Below are positions 17,125-26,142 of a DNA stretch of 64,000 nt, piece by piece (position 1 is the first letter of the stretch; each line of letters starts with the position of its first letter). A program made the translations under genes and the position numbers. The DNA comes from JASTVH01 sp042862465. Its GTDB lineage: Bacteria; Pseudomonadota; Gammaproteobacteria; Pseudomonadales; Oleiphilaceae. The notes beneath the pieces were generated by a model. It did no database searches. It was not told the DNA's origin and saw only the letters and a program-made list of their open reading frames with translations. The stretch is from the NCBI GenBank assembly GCA_042862465.1, contig JASTVH010000013.1, positions 1 through 64,000 on the forward strand, read 5' to 3'.

Positions 17125-17673
17125 ATGCTACCAAACCGATTCAGACCGATGGTCTCGCAAGCGCGGCGCATCTATGTCCAGTTGATGATGCAGGTGGTCG
17201 GCCGTGCCATGCAGGCGATCAGTGAAGTGGACGATGAAGTCCGCAAGGAAACCGCCGTATTGCCGGACGGCTTTCTGTTTGAAATGACCATTATGCCCGA
17301 CGGCCCGGCGCTCGTGATGGGCAAGATGCCAGGCGGCCGTCTGCGCTATATGGGCGAGAAGGGTCCCGCAGCGCCGGACCTGAGCATCCAGTTCAAGCAC
17401 CTGACCCATGCCTTCCTGGTACTGAGTTTCCAGGAAAAGACCTCCCAGTCTTTCGCCAACGACCGCATGCTGGTGGATGGTGATCTGGGTTATTCCCTGC
17501 GCATGGTGCGGGTGCTCAATCGGCTGGAGTCTTTCATTCTGCCCAAGCTCATCGCCGAAAGAGCGGTGAAGGAATACCCCCACGATCTGCATTTGCCCAA
17601 GAAACTAATTCATGGTGCGCGCATTTACTTCCAGGTCGCGACCAACTTGATTGATACGGTGAGAGCGTCATGA
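17125..17673 (+). CDS. SCP2 sterol-binding-domain-like protein
   Basis: The 182-residue protein resembles SCP2-type lipid carrier domains. The central region (FEMTIMPDGPALVMGKMPGGRLRYM, shortened here by description) alternates strands in the SCP2 fashion, followed by APDLSIQFKHLTHAF and a DGDLGYSLRMVRVLN segment. It has no signal peptide, so it is cytoplasmic or membrane-peripheral. It is joined to the following iron alcohol dehydrogenase by an ATGA overlap, which suggests it presents a lipid-like substrate to that enzyme. That coupling is inference. An AGGGGAA ribosome site precedes the ATG. Confidence 0.72.
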   Translation: MLPNRFRPMVSQARRIYVQLMMQVVGRAMQAISEVDDEVRKETAVLPDGFLFEMTIMPDGPALVMGKMPGGRLRYMGEKGPAAPDLSIQFKHLTHAFLVLSFQEKTSQSFANDRMLVDGDLGYSLRMVRVLNRLESFILPKLIAERAVKEYPHDLHLPKKLIHGARIYFQVATNLIDTVRAS

Positions 17674-18854
17674 GCAACTATTACGAATTCTATTGCCCGG
17701 TTAAGACCATCGCAGGACAGGCCGCCCTGGAGCACATCCCTTACGAGCTGACCTCGATGGCATCCAAGCGTCCCATGATCATCACCGACAAGGGCGTGCG
17801 CGGCGCCGGTCTTCTCGACCCGATCATCAGTGCCTGTGAAGATGGCAAGGTAGATATCGTTGCCATTTACGACGAGGTGCCGCCGGACTCATCCACCGAT
17901 GTGGTGCGCGACATTGCCAAGCTGTACCGCAAGGAAAAGGCGGACGCAATCATCGCCGTAGGTGGTGGTTCCGCGATCGATACCGCCAAGGCGGTCAACA
18001 TCCTCGTCTCCGAAGGTGGTGACGACATCTCCGAATACGCCGGTGCCGGCGTGCTCAAGCACCCGCTCAAGCCCTTCTTCGTGATTCCGACCACGGCGGG
18101 TACCGGCTCGGAAGTCACCTCCGTGGCGGTCATTTCGGATCCGCGCAAATCCGTGAAGCTGGCGTTTTCCTCGTCCTTCCTATTGCCGAATGCGGCGATC
18201 ATCGACCCGCGCATGACCCTGACCCTGCCGCCGCACATTACCGCGGCCACGGGGATGGATGCCCTCACCCACGCCACCGAGGCCTTCACCTGCATCGCCA
18301 AGAATCCGCTGTCGGATGCGTATGCCTCAGCGGCGGTGAAGAAGATCAACGAGAACCTGCTGAAGGTGATGGACAACCCCAAGGACTCCGAGGGTCGTCT
18401 TGAGCTGGCACAGGCGGCCACCATGGCCGGCATCGCCTTCTCCAACTCCATGGTGGGTCTGGTGCATGCACTCGGCCACAGCCTCGGCGCCCTTTGCCAT
18501 ATTCCCCACGGCGTCTGCATGAGTCTGTTCCTGCCCTATGTGCTGGAATACAACATCGAGCAGATCCGTGAACCGCTGGGCGAATTGCTGCTGCACCTGA
18601 CCAGCCCGGAAGTGTATGCGGTGACGCCGCGGGCCCAACGTGCCGAGGAGTCCATTGCCACTATCCGCAAGATGCGTGATGAACTGCATCGCCGCTGCGA
18701 CCTGCCGCGGACCCTGGAGGAAACCGGCAAGGTCTCCTACGAGCAACTGGACAAGATCGCCGAGATGACCGTCGACGACGGATCGATCATGTTCAACCCG
18801 CGCGAAGTCAGCCGGGAAGAAGCCCGTGCCGTTCTGGAGAAAGCCTGGAGCTAA
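17670..18854 (+). CDS. Iron-containing alcohol dehydrogenase
   Basis: The 394-residue enzyme belongs to the group III, iron-dependent alcohol dehydrogenases. The NAD-binding loop GGGSAIDTAKAVN is at about residue 100, GTGSEVT near 150, and the metal ligands lie in MDALTHATEAF and HALGHSLGALCHIPHG (an Asp further upstream and three His). It interconverts an alcohol and an aldehyde or ketone in the cytoplasm. Its ATG overlaps the stop of the SCP2-like gene, implying a dedicated lipid-binding partner and hence perhaps a long-chain or sterol-like substrate. It is followed by a strong hairpin and then by the convergent ybbP gene. Confidence 0.9.
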   Translation: MSNYYEFYCPVKTIAGQAALEHIPYELTSMASKRPMIITDKGVRGAGLLDPIISACEDGKVDIVAIYDEVPPDSSTDVVRDIAKLYRKEKADAIIAVGGGSAIDTAKAVNILVSEGGDDISEYAGAGVLKHPLKPFFVIPTTAGTGSEVTSVAVISDPRKSVKLAFSSSFLLPNAAIIDPRMTLTLPPHITAATGMDALTHATEAFTCIAKNPLSDAYASAAVKKINENLLKVMDNPKDSEGRLELAQAATMAGIAFSNSMVGLVHALGHSLGALCHIPHGVCMSLFLPYVLEYNIEQIREPLGELLLHLTSPEVYAVTPRAQRAEESIATIRKMRDELHRRCDLPRTLEETGKVSYEQLDKIAEMTVDDGSIMFNPREVSREEARAVLEKAWS

Positions 18855-18869
18855 GACGGCAAGACTATG

Positions 18870-18897
18870 CCGGACGCCTGGTGGCAGGCGTCCGGCG
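18870..18897. terminator. Bidirectional hairpin between convergent genes
   Basis: A perfect 12-base stem (18870-18881 with 18886-18897) and a four-base loop fill the 45-base gap between the iron alcohol dehydrogenase and ybbP. No long T-run follows on either strand, so it may work as a transcription pause or mRNA-stabilising structure rather than a classical terminator. Confidence 0.65.
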
Positions 18898-18899
18898 TA

Positions 18900-21389
18900 T
18901 TACCCTTCCAGTCGCCGCAACAACAACATGGGCGACACATTGAGCACCGGCCGCAACTGCAACCGACCGAACACCATCAATAGCATCACGCTGGCGCCGG
19001 TCAACAGTCCCCATACCGGCCAATGCCAGTAGAACTGGCCTTCGAACAGCTGATACTGCAGACCCCAAACCGCCAATTCAGCGGCGGCAACCCCCAGTAG
19101 TCCCGACACCAAGCCCATCACGGCAAATTCCATAAGCGTGCTCCTTACCAGCAAATGACGCTGGGCCCCCAGAGTACGCAACAAAGCCCCTTCCCGCTGA
19201 CGTTCCTGCAGCGTGGCGTTGACCACCGCCCCCATCACCAGAATGGCCGCCACCAGGATCAGCCCCAGTATGGCTTCGATCGCCGCGGTGACCTGGGCGA
19301 TGATCTGGCGGATGCGCTCGATGAAATGATCAATTTCGAGAATCGTGACCGTTGGGAACCGCTGGCCCAGCTGGTTGAGGATTTCCTTGTGATCCCGGGG
19401 CAGATAGAAGGCGGTAATATAGGTGGCCGGAAACTCGTCCAGCGCACCGGGCGGGAAGGCCATGTAGAAATTGGGTCGCATACTGTCCCACTGGACATTG
19501 CGGATGGAACGGACCGTAGCGCTTTTCTTGCGCTCGCCGATGGTGAATGTAAGCTCATCCCCCAATGTCACGCCGAGACGATCCGCCAGACGGGACTCGA
19601 TGGACACGGCATCCTGTTCGCCCTCACGCCACCAGCGCCCCGACCTGAGGCTGTTGTCTGAGGCGATCTTATCCATCCAGGTAAGGTTGAGTTCCCGGTT
19701 CAGCGCATTGACTTCCTCATCCTTGCTTACGGCCTCCTTAACCGGTTGCCCGTTCAGTTCCGTCAGGCGGCCCCGGACCATGGGGTAAAGCTGCGTGGAC
19801 TCGAGATCGTTTTCCTGCAGAAAACCGCGCACATCCGCCACCGCATCCGGGGCGATGTTGATCAGGAAGTGATTGGGCGCGTCTTCCGGCAATTGGGCCT
19901 GCCAGTCCGCCAGTAACGAACTGCGCACCAGAAACAGGACCGCCGCGAGCAGCACCGTCATGGAAAACACGGCCATCTGCGCAAGACTGGACCGCCGATG
20001 GCGATAGAGGGACACCAGAGCCAGGCGCCAGCTCCCTCCCCGCGGTTGCACCCTTTTGAGCAACCCGATCAGGAGACCCGACAGGCCGCCCAATACCACC
20101 AGCACAACCAGCAGCCCCCCAATCAACGCCGCCACCAGCCACCACTCCCTGGCATACAGCCACAGCAGACCGGCCATCGCCAGCAACGCAATCAACAGCA
20201 TGGGGACCACGCCTTCGCCCTGTCCCTGGCTCTGGGACCGCAATACGCGCATGGCGGGAATACCTCGCAACTGCCGAATCGGCGGATAGGCAAACGCGAA
20301 CAGGGCCACCAGGGCCGTCAGGAAGGCCGGCCACAGGGCGGAGACTTCAATATGCCAAGGCGCAGGCTCATCGAGCAGCCGGTTGGCAATGACGACCAGC
20401 CCCATGAACCCGGGCAAGGACACCAGCACGCCGGCAATCCCCCCAACGACGCCCCAAACCAGCAGACGCACCCGGTAAAGCCGGTTGATCTGGGCTCCGG
20501 TCATTCCCAGGGTTTTGAGCAGCGCCACAGAATCACGCTGGCGTAACGCGTACTGCCGGCTGGCAACGGCCACCGCCACCGCAGCCAGCAGCACCGCCAG
20601 ACTGCCGCCCAAAAGCAGATAGCGCTCGGCCCGATCCAGGGATTCCGAGAGGGTCCGGCCATCGCGGATACTCTCCCACTCGTGACTGGGCCCCAGCTTG
20701 GGCTTTAGCCATTGATAAAAACCATCGAGCGCGGTTTCTTCACCGGCAAAGAGATTCACGTACTCGACCCGACTGCCGGGCTGGATCACCCCGGTCTCGG
20801 GGACGTCGTCGACATGAAAGATGACTCGCGGGGCCAGCGCCGCCATGCGGAAACTGGCGTCAGGCTCACGCTGCAGCAGGTAACTGATGGTGAAGGACTT
20901 CTGACCAATCGTCAGCGAGTCGCCAATCTGCAGATCCAGCAGCTTCAACAGGCGTGGATTGACCCAGATATGGCCTCGCTCTGGTCCATGGGACAACTTG
21001 AGCCTTGGCCCATCCGCCGACGCCTGAACTTCCACTTCACCCCGCAATGGATATTCCGGACTGACCGCCTTGACCGAAACCAGCTGGAAACGGCCCTGCC
21101 CTTGCACCATGGTCGAAAACCGCACCATGCGGGCCGTTTCCAGGCCCAGGCTTCGGGCTTCGTAACGCCAGGCTTGAGGAATGGGCTCCCCGTTCTCGCT
21201 GTCCAGCTGGCGATCCGCCGCCAGGAACTGGGTGGCCGAGCTGATCAGGGTGAAACGCAGGTGAGCCGCAAACAACGTGATCATGGAGACGGTGGCCACC
21301 GCCACTATCAGGGCCGCCAGAACAACCCGCACTTCCCGTTGCCGCCAGTCACGCCGGCTGGACCACAGAAACAGACGCCAGAAACTCAT
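18900..21389 (-). CDS. ABC transporter permease, YbbP-like (FtsX family)
   Basis: This 829-residue inner-membrane protein has the two FtsX/MacB-type repeats of YbbP-class permeases. An N-terminal membrane helix (VVLAALIVAVATVSMITLFAA) and a periplasmic domain are followed by three helices near residues 260-365, a second cluster around 390-490, another periplasmic domain, and the final three helices (AIEAILGLILVAAILVMGAVV onward). It starts with an ATGA overlap to the ATPase gene, so the two subunits are translationally coupled. The ybbA-ybbP system sits opposite tesA in many gammaproteobacteria, and its substrate is not firmly known; roles in lipid or lipoprotein handling have been proposed. 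Confidence 0.9.
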   Translation of the reverse strand: MSFWRLFLWSSRRDWRQREVRVVLAALIVAVATVSMITLFAAHLRFTLISSATQFLAADRQLDSENGEPIPQAWRYEARSLGLETARMVRFSTMVQGQGRFQLVSVKAVSPEYPLRGEVEVQASADGPRLKLSHGPERGHIWVNPRLLKLLDLQIGDSLTIGQKSFTISYLLQREPDASFRMAALAPRVIFHVDDVPETGVIQPGSRVEYVNLFAGEETALDGFYQWLKPKLGPSHEWESIRDGRTLSESLDRAERYLLLGGSLAVLLAAVAVAVASRQYALRQRDSVALLKTLGMTGAQINRLYRVRLLVWGVVGGIAGVLVSLPGFMGLVVIANRLLDEPAPWHIEVSALWPAFLTALVALFAFAYPPIRQLRGIPAMRVLRSQSQGQGEGVVPMLLIALLAMAGLLWLYAREWWLVAALIGGLLVVLVVLGGLSGLLIGLLKRVQPRGGSWRLALVSLYRHRRSSLAQMAVFSMTVLLAAVLFLVRSSLLADWQAQLPEDAPNHFLINIAPDAVADVRGFLQENDLESTQLYPMVRGRLTELNGQPVKEAVSKDEEVNALNRELNLTWMDKIASDNSLRSGRWWREGEQDAVSIESRLADRLGVTLGDELTFTIGERKKSATVRSIRNVQWDSMRPNFYMAFPPGALDEFPATYITAFYLPRDHKEILNQLGQRFPTVTILEIDHFIERIRQIIAQVTAAIEAILGLILVAAILVMGAVVNATLQERQREGALLRTLGAQRHLLVRSTLMEFAVMGLVSGLLGVAAAELAVWGLQYQLFEGQFYWHWPVWGLLTGASVMLLMVFGRLQLRPVLNVSPMLLLRRLEG

Positions 21390-22111
21390 GCGGTGGCATC
21401 CTCCAGCTGGCCGGCCTCGATGTTGAGGTGCCGGCTGCAGCGTTCGGCCAGATGCGGGTCGTGGGTCACCATGACCAGCGTGGTGCCCTGCTCCCGATTA
21501 AGCGCCATCAACAGGTCTGCGATCTGCTGGCCGGTGTGGTTATCCAGGTTACCCGTGGGTTCGTCGGCAAACAGCACCCGGGGAGCCGCCGCAAAGGCCC
21601 GGGCAATGGCCACACGCTGCTGTTCACCGCCGCTAAGCTGCCGTGGCGTATGGTGCAGCCGGTCACCCAGCCCAACCCTTTCCAGCAGCGCGCGCGCCTC
21701 GCCCACCGCATCGCGATTGCCTTTCAGCTCCAGCGGCAACATCACATTCTCGACAGCACTCAGCGCCGGTAAAAGCTGAAAGGACTGGAAGACAAAGCCT
21801 ACCAGGTCCCCACGAATTGCCGCCCGGCGATCTTCATCCCAAGCGCTGATGGGATGCCCGTCCAGCTCGATGGTGCCCTCGCTCGGCACATCCAGCCCGG
21901 CCAGCAACCCCAGCAGGGTGGTTTTGCCGGAGCCCGAGCGACCTACGATCGCCACCGATTCCCCTGCCTTGATTTCCAGGTTGATGCCTTGCAATATCGT
22001 CAGCGACGAGTGCTCGAGGGGAACCCGGTGGGTCACCCCGGAAGCCCGGATCATGACCTTCTCAACGTTCGTTTCGGAAGACGGTGAATACATCGCTTGC
22101 GGGTTATTCAA
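21386..22111 (-). CDS. ABC transporter ATP-binding protein, YbbA-like
   Basis: The 241-residue ATPase belongs to the LolD/MacB/YbbA branch of ABC proteins. Walker A is GRSGSGKTT, the Q-loop is VFQSFQLLP, the signature is LSGGEQQRVAIARA, Walker B is VLFADEPTGNLD and the H-loop is VTHDPHLA. It energises the neighbouring YbbP permease. I favour a TTG start at 22109-22111 because an AGGAG site lies six bases upstream on the minus strand; an internal ATG six codons later lacks one. It is divergent from tesA, with 56 bases between the starts, so both promoters must share this short gap. Confidence 0.9.
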   Translation of the reverse strand: MNNPQAMYSPSSETNVEKVMIRASGVTHRVPLEHSSLTILQGINLEIKAGESVAIVGRSGSGKTTLLGLLAGLDVPSEGTIELDGHPISAWDEDRRAAIRGDLVGFVFQSFQLLPALSAVENVMLPLELKGNRDAVGEARALLERVGLGDRLHHTPRQLSGGEQQRVAIARAFAAAPRVLFADEPTGNLDNHTGQQIADLLMALNREQGTTLVMVTHDPHLAERCSRHLNIEAGQLEDATA

Positions 22112-22167
22112 AGGAGTCTCCTGGTGGCCTGTCCCTGTTCATTTTTCAATTTACGGGTCTGCAGCGT

Positions 22168-22824
22168 ATGAGATCACATCTTAAAGCCCTGTTCATCCTG
22201 ATCCTGCTGACCTTCCCGCTTGCAGCCTGGAGCACGGGAGCGCCTACCCTGCTGATTCTGGGCGACAGCCTGAGTGCCGGCTACGGTGTTCCCACCGGTG
22301 AGGGTTGGGTCAGCCTGCTCGATGACCGGCTGCAGAAGAGGGGCATGGAGTTTCAGGTCAGGAATGCCAGCATCAGTGGCGAAACCACCGACGGCGGGGC
22401 CCGGCGGCTGCCGGACCTGCTGGACCGGTACGATCCGGCCATAGTGGTGATTGAACTGGGCGGCAACGATGGGCTGCGCGGCTTTCCGCCCCAGGTGACC
22501 CGAGACAACCTCGCGGACATGATCACCCGCGCACAGTCCCGGGGAGCTCAGGTCCTGTTGATTGGCATGCGCCTGCCACCCAATTACGGCCCCCAGTATA
22601 CCCAGGCCTTTGCCCGCATCTTTCCGGCCCTGGCCGATGAACATGATATCGCCCTGGTGCCTTTCCTGCTCAAGGACGTCTACAACCATGACGGGATGAT
22701 GCAGGGGGACGGCATTCACCCCAATGCTTCCGCACAGTCACGCTTGTTGAGCAACGTCTGGCCCTACCTGGAACCGCTGCTCTCGGAGGCCAAAAAGGCG
22801 CAGGCTCGGGCTTCCGACCAGTAA
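22168..22824 (+). CDS. Multifunctional esterase/thioesterase I (TesA, GDSL family)
   Basis: The 218-residue periplasmic enzyme hydrolyses acyl thioesters, esters and lysophospholipids. A leader (LKALFILILLTFPLAAWS) precedes GDSL block I (LGDSLSAGYG, nucleophile Ser34), block II with Gly in ISGETTDGG, block III (GGNDGLRG, Asn) and block V (DGIHPNA, Asp and His). The ATG at 22168 begins the leader; an upstream in-frame stretch was discarded. The tesA/ybbA divergent pairing is conserved. Its 3' end overlaps the convergent YheT-like gene by 61 bases. Confidence 0.92.
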   Translation: MRSHLKALFILILLTFPLAAWSTGAPTLLILGDSLSAGYGVPTGEGWVSLLDDRLQKRGMEFQVRNASISGETTDGGARRLPDLLDRYDPAIVVIELGGNDGLRGFPPQVTRDNLADMITRAQSRGAQVLLIGMRLPPNYGPQYTQAFARIFPALADEHDIALVPFLLKDVYNHDGMMQGDGIHPNASAQSRLLSNVWPYLEPLLSEAKKAQARASDQ

Positions 22825-23732
22825 TCCTCGCCTTTCCAGTGCACAAAGCCGACGTGGCCACCCCAGCGCGGTGTTTCCAGCTCCACGTGAGGATTCCCGC
22901 CGACCTCGGATTCAGGGAAACAGGCCGGTGTCAGGAAAGGATCGTCCAGCGCGTTGACGATCAGCGTCGGCCGTCGGATGGCCGGTATGAATCGGCGGCT
23001 GGAACATTGTGTCCAGTAATCCTCGGCGTCCCGGAAACCGTGCATGGGCGCGGTGTAGCGGTCGTCGAACTGGGCGAAGGTCTGTATCCGGTCAAGCCCG
23101 CTCAAATCCAGTTGCCGGGGAAATAGCCGACTCTTCTGGCGGAGCTTTTCCCGAAGGTCCTTGAGGAACCGGTTCATATAGATGCGGTTTTCCGGTGCGG
23201 CGAGCTTCTCTGCCGCGTGGGCCAGATCGCAGGGTACCGAAAACGCCATGCAGCGGCCGATGCGCGGATCGGCGCCCCCTCCCTGCTCCCCCAGATACAC
23301 CAGACTGAGGTTGCCACCGATACTGAAACCCACCAGATCCACCTGCCGGTAATCCCCCTGGTGCAGGGCATGCCGGATCACCCAGTCCAGGTCCTCGGTG
23401 GCGCCGGAGTGGTAGAACCGCAGCAAACGGTTCATCTGTCCGCCGCAGGAGCGAAAATTCCAGGCCAGCACATCCCATCCGGCCACCTGCAGTGCCCTGA
23501 CCATTCCCAGCACATAGGGCCGGCGGCTGTGGCCCTCCAGGCCATGGCTCACCACTGCCAGACGGGAGCTTCCCTGGCGGTACCAGTCGAGATCGAGAAA
23601 ATCCCCATCCGGCGTATCGATGCGCTCGGGGACGGGATCGCCGGGACTGACACGGCGAAACAGGGTCGGCCAGACAGTCTGGACATGGGGGTTACGCAAC
23701 AAAAGCGGCGGTTTGAAAGCTTCAAAGTCCAT
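22764..23732 (-). CDS. YheT-like alpha/beta hydrolase
   Basis: The 322-residue protein matches the YheT/ABHD family of hydrolases. Features are RNPHVQTVWPTLFRR near the N-terminus, the oxyanion region VVSHGLEGHSRRPY, the nucleophile Ser in LVGFSIGGN, an Asp in NALDDPFLTP and the His in WGGHVGFV. The family acts on acyl esters, with substrates poorly known in bacteria. Its 3' end overlaps the end of tesA by 61 bases on the opposite strand. Only six bases separate its start from the stop of uspE, so the two are probably one transcript. Confidence 0.87.
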   Translation of the reverse strand: MDFEAFKPPLLLRNPHVQTVWPTLFRRVSPGDPVPERIDTPDGDFLDLDWYRQGSSRLAVVSHGLEGHSRRPYVLGMVRALQVAGWDVLAWNFRSCGGQMNRLLRFYHSGATEDLDWVIRHALHQGDYRQVDLVGFSIGGNLSLVYLGEQGGGADPRIGRCMAFSVPCDLAHAAEKLAAPENRIYMNRFLKDLREKLRQKSRLFPRQLDLSGLDRIQTFAQFDDRYTAPMHGFRDAEDYWTQCSSRRFIPAIRRPTLIVNALDDPFLTPACFPESEVGGNPHVELETPRWGGHVGFVHWKGEDYWSEARACAFLASESSGSR

Positions 23733-23738
23733 CCGGAA

Positions 23739-24650
23739 TCACCACAGGATCAGCAGGTCGGCATCCACCAGATCCATTACGCGTTCGGCCGTACTCCCGA
23801 TCAGCAGTCGATCAAGCCCCGTACGGGAAACCGCCCCCAGGACCACCAGATCGATGGCCTCGCGCTTTACCGTCTCGGGAATTACCGTCTCGGCCGGGCC
23901 CTCTTCGAAATGCACCATGGTGGTACTCTCGACACGATTTTCCAGCAACGCATCCAGCGCCTTCTGGTGCGTATCCCGAATCTCACCACGCAGGCTATCC
24001 ATATCGACCATGAGAGCGTCGAATTCCGGTACCAGGCCCGTGGGCATCGGTTCACAGGCATGAATGACATGCAGCTCCGCCGGTAGCTGGACGGCCAGGT
24101 CATGACTGGTTTCGAGAATACGTTCATCCCGTGACGAATCGCCGGTGTCTGATTCATGTTCATGGGTCGGATCGACGCAGGCCGCCAGGCGGATGTGGTC
24201 TTCCCACATAATTTCCCGAACCAGCAGCAGCGGGATCGACAGTTCACGAATCAGGTGCCAGTCCCCGGGGGTCAGCAGCACCCGCGCCAGGGCCGAATGG
24301 TGATGGGTGGTCTTGACGACCAGATCCGCACCGATGGCCTCGGCCTCCCGTTTGACCGCCTCATAGAGGGGCTTGGCCCAGTGCACGGCGGTCGAGACCT
24401 CGACACCTTCCTTGTGCAGGTCCTCCGCCTGCTCTTCCAGCCATCGTTCCCGTCCCTTGATGTAGCCGGCACGGGCCTCCTCGAAGCCTTGGCGGTCAAA
24501 CAGGTAAGCCCGTTCCAGTGCCGAGCTGTAATCAGCCACGAACAGGTGGACCGCCGCCCCGTAACGCTGGGCCAGAAGCCGGGCGCGCTGAATGACCGGC
24601 TGATTGTTTTCCTCGGGGTTGAGAACCACTAGTAGTTTGCTGTAACTCAT
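23739..24650 (-). CDS. Tandem universal stress protein (UspE-like)
   Basis: The 303-residue protein contains two universal stress protein domains in tandem, as in UspE (about 316 residues). The first domain starts with YSKLLVVLNPEENN and the second near HIRLAACVDPTHEHES. The second domain ends with the nucleotide-loop-like LVVLGAVSRTGLDRLLIGSTAERVM. In E. coli UspE supports stress survival and motility/adhesion traits. Three ATG codons occur in a row at the start; the third (24648-24650) is best spaced from the AAAGGA ribosome site. Upstream lies tRNA-Asn on the other strand. Confidence 0.85.
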   Translation of the reverse strand: MSYSKLLVVLNPEENNQPVIQRARLLAQRYGAAVHLFVADYSSALERAYLFDRQGFEEARAGYIKGRERWLEEQAEDLHKEGVEVSTAVHWAKPLYEAVKREAEAIGADLVVKTTHHHSALARVLLTPGDWHLIRELSIPLLLVREIMWEDHIRLAACVDPTHEHESDTGDSSRDERILETSHDLAVQLPAELHVIHACEPMPTGLVPEFDALMVDMDSLRGEIRDTHQKALDALLENRVESTTMVHFEEGPAETVIPETVKREAIDLVVLGAVSRTGLDRLLIGSTAERVMDLVDADLLILW

Positions 24651-24717
24651 CATCATTCCTTTAGCAGGTGCCCTTGACGGCATCCGGGGAAAACCGTAAT
24701 ATTCGCGCCAACTTGAT

Positions 24718-24793
24718 TCCCCGATAGCTCAGTTGGTAGAGCAACGGACTGTTAATCCGTGGGTCGCTGGTTCGAGCCCAGCTCGGGGAGCCA
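24718..24793 (+). tRNA. tRNA-Asn (GTT), first copy
   Basis: The 76-base sequence folds as a complete cloverleaf: acceptor TCCCCGA with TCGGGGA, D stem GCTC/GAGC, anticodon stem ACGGA/TCCGT with loop CTGTTAA giving anticodon GTT, and an encoded 3' CCA. The TTCGAGC T-loop is intact. An identical gene lies at 44004-44079. Confidence 0.97.
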
Positions 24794-24826
24794 CCTCTCC
24801 TTTCGCAACTCCCCTATCCGTCGATT

Positions 24827-26125
24827 TTATAATCCCAGCTTATCAAGCGCGAAGTAGTGGCGTAATACGCGATACAGAGTATGCGCATCGCGGGTGCCGG
24901 CCAGTTCCCGAATCGAGTGCATGGCCATCTGCGGCACGCCAATATCCAGCGTCTGCACGCCCAGGGTGCCCGCCGTCAGCGGCCCGATGGTGCTGCCACA
25001 GGCCATGTCCGAACGCACCACAAAGCTCTGGCAGGGCACGCCCAGCTCTTCACTGATATAGCGATAGATGCCCGCGGTCCGGCTGCTGGTGGCATAGCGC
25101 TGGTTGTTGTTGATCTTGATCACCGGCCCCTGGTTGATCAGAGGACCGTGATTGGCGTCATGCCGGTCCTTGTAGTTCGGGTGCAGCGCGTGGGCATTGT
25201 CGGCGGAAATCATCATCGATTGGGCCAGTACCCGGTCAGCACGGGCCTCCCCCACCCAGCGACGCACCACCGAAGACAGGAACGGCCCCTGAGCCCCCTC
25301 GGCCGACATACTGCCCACCTCTTCATGGTCATTGCAGACCAGCAGTGCCGGTTGATCCCGCTCGGCTTTCAGGAGCGCCTGCAGGCCAATAAAACAGCTC
25401 AGCAGATTATCCAGGCGGGCCGAGGTGATGAAATCCTCGTTCACGCCCACCAGGGCCGGCGGCTGGGTGTCGTAGAGGCTCAATTCGTAATCGAGCACCT
25501 TTTTCACATCCAGTTCCGGCTGTTGCGCCGTCAGTTGCTGGCGCAGCAATTCACGGAAATCCGGACGCTCCTGCTTATCGGTCAAAAGCAGCAACGGCGG
25601 GAGATCGGTCTGTGGATTGATGGAACGTGCGTTGTTGGCTTCACGATCCAGATGAATGGCCAGACTCGGAATGACAGCCACCGGTCGTTCGAAGTCGACC
25701 AGTGCTTCGGCCATGTCCCCTGCCCGATTGATGTACGCTACGCGTCCCGCCATCGACAGGTCCCGGTCAAACCAGGGATTGAGCAAGGCCCCGCCGTAGA
25801 CTTCCACACCCAGCTGAAAATACCCCTTGTCGCAGACTTCAGGATTGGGCTTGACCCGCAGACAGGGGCTGTCGGTGTGGGCCCCTGCCATTCGGATGCC
25901 CTGCTTTACGGAACCGGTATCGCCGGTTCGGAAAGCAACAATGGACGCGCCGTTCCGGACCACGTAGTACCCCTGGTTGTCCGCCAGCTGCCAGCCCTCG
26001 CGTTCATCCAGCGCCTGAAAGCCGGCCTGCTCCAGAGCCGCTGCCATATTGGCAACGGCATGGTAAGGGGTTGGGGATTTGCGCAGGAACGCCATCAGTT
26101 CCTGATTGAAGTGTGCCAGTTCCAT
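24827..26125 (-). CDS. apeB: M18-family aminopeptidase (aspartyl aminopeptidase type)
   Basis: The 432-residue metallopeptidase removes N-terminal residues, typically acidic ones, from peptides in the cytoplasm. M18 family zinc and catalytic motifs are visible: AGAHTDSPCLRVKP (His ligand and Asp), the NDHEEVGS pair of acidic residues, SADNAHALHPNY and a late HSIRELAG (His ligand). The length matches bacterial ApeB/PepB proteins (about 430). ATG 26123-26125 is chosen because GGAG lies a few bases upstream and the following MELAHFNQELMAFLRKSPTP is the family's normal start. It follows the large unknown membrane-protein gene by 17 bases, so they may share an mRNA. Confidence 0.93.
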   Translation of the reverse strand: MELAHFNQELMAFLRKSPTPYHAVANMAAALEQAGFQALDEREGWQLADNQGYYVVRNGASIVAFRTGDTGSVKQGIRMAGAHTDSPCLRVKPNPEVCDKGYFQLGVEVYGGALLNPWFDRDLSMAGRVAYINRAGDMAEALVDFERPVAVIPSLAIHLDREANNARSINPQTDLPPLLLLTDKQERPDFRELLRQQLTAQQPELDVKKVLDYELSLYDTQPPALVGVNEDFITSARLDNLLSCFIGLQALLKAERDQPALLVCNDHEEVGSMSAEGAQGPFLSSVVRRWVGEARADRVLAQSMMISADNAHALHPNYKDRHDANHGPLINQGPVIKINNNQRYATSSRTAGIYRYISEELGVPCQSFVVRSDMACGSTIGPLTAGTLGVQTLDIGVPQMAMHSIRELAGTRDAHTLYRVLRHYFALDKLGL

Positions 26126-26142
26126 AAGACTCCAACGGTTAT

